The position numbers and the translations under genes were made by a program. A stretch of 6,012 nt of DNA from an uncultured Prevotella sp. (GTDB lineage Bacteria > Bacteroidota > Bacteroidia > Bacteroidales > Bacteroidaceae), in contig URSZ01000132.1 in assembly GCA_900550635.1 (NCBI GenBank), forward strand, positions 1 through 6,012, read 5' to 3'. Under the pieces are notes generated by a model, which made no database searches, was not told the origin of the DNA, and worked only from the letters and a program-made list of their open reading frames with translations. Positions within the stretch are counted from its first letter, which is position 1, and every line of letters starts with the position of its first letter. Below, one piece after another: positions 5,934 through 6,012 of the stretch.

Positions 5934-6012
5934 TTATGAATGTCCGCAAGTTGCCAATTAGTAGATTCTATGTTTGAAGTCCGCCCTATAGGAACACGCA
6001 CAAAGTTCTAGC

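Noticed and set aside
5740..5949. 69-residue minus-strand frame starting at TTG 5949
   Set aside because: It runs out of frame through the AT-rich gene; Lys/Arg/His-rich and with no family features. A frameshift joining it to the main frame is possible but unproven.
5958..6011. 17-codon open tail ending in TAA on the minus strand, possibly the end of an upstream gene
   Set aside because: Too short to tell from chance and at the window edge.

Overview
The window reads as Bacteroidales chromosome (Bacteroides-like, gut type). Four things support this. rpsU is followed by a XerC/D-type tyrosine recombinase, an order I recall from Bacteroides ribosomal/tuf neighbourhoods. The promoter before rpsU fits the Bacteroidetes TTTG/TAnnTTTG pattern. 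Gene starts lack Shine-Dalgarno sequences. The exported proteins carry Bacteroidales-style modules. Genus is not assignable by eye. All supported genes are on the minus strand, so transcription runs from high to low coordinates.

Layout from the right edge: (1) 4494-5933, an AT-rich gene for a 459-residue or slightly longer protein of unknown function. It has a hydrophobic Gly-rich N-terminal part and three beta-sandwich-like segments; no convincing start codon is visible and it may be 5'-truncated. (2) 4320-4405, an 86-bp repeat with dyad symmetry, directly upstream of (3) a two-gene operon with a 4-nt ATGA overlap: a 157-residue secreted mini-protein that is mostly a T9SS-type C-terminal-domain-like module, then a 738-residue exported modular protein ending in two lipocalin-like repeats. 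(4) 1104-1620, a gene-free stretch holding a second copy of the 86-bp repeat split by about 144 bp. The inserted DNA carries three 13-bp odd palindromes at an exact 21-bp period; two of them form a perfect 17-bp hairpin. (5) An rpsU promoter, rpsU (bS21), a long hairpin covering the next start codon, and the 5' part of a xerC/D-like gene that runs off the left edge.

rpsU and the recombinase are the conserved core. The two-gene exported operon lies between direct repeats about 3.0 kb apart and looks like an accessory cassette beside that core. The AT-rich gene at the right looks like separately acquired or decaying DNA. No RNA genes, CRISPR array or transposase are visible. The best candidates for something undescribed are the split structured repeat, the 21-bp palindrome array with a compensatory base change, and the hairpin at the recombinase start.
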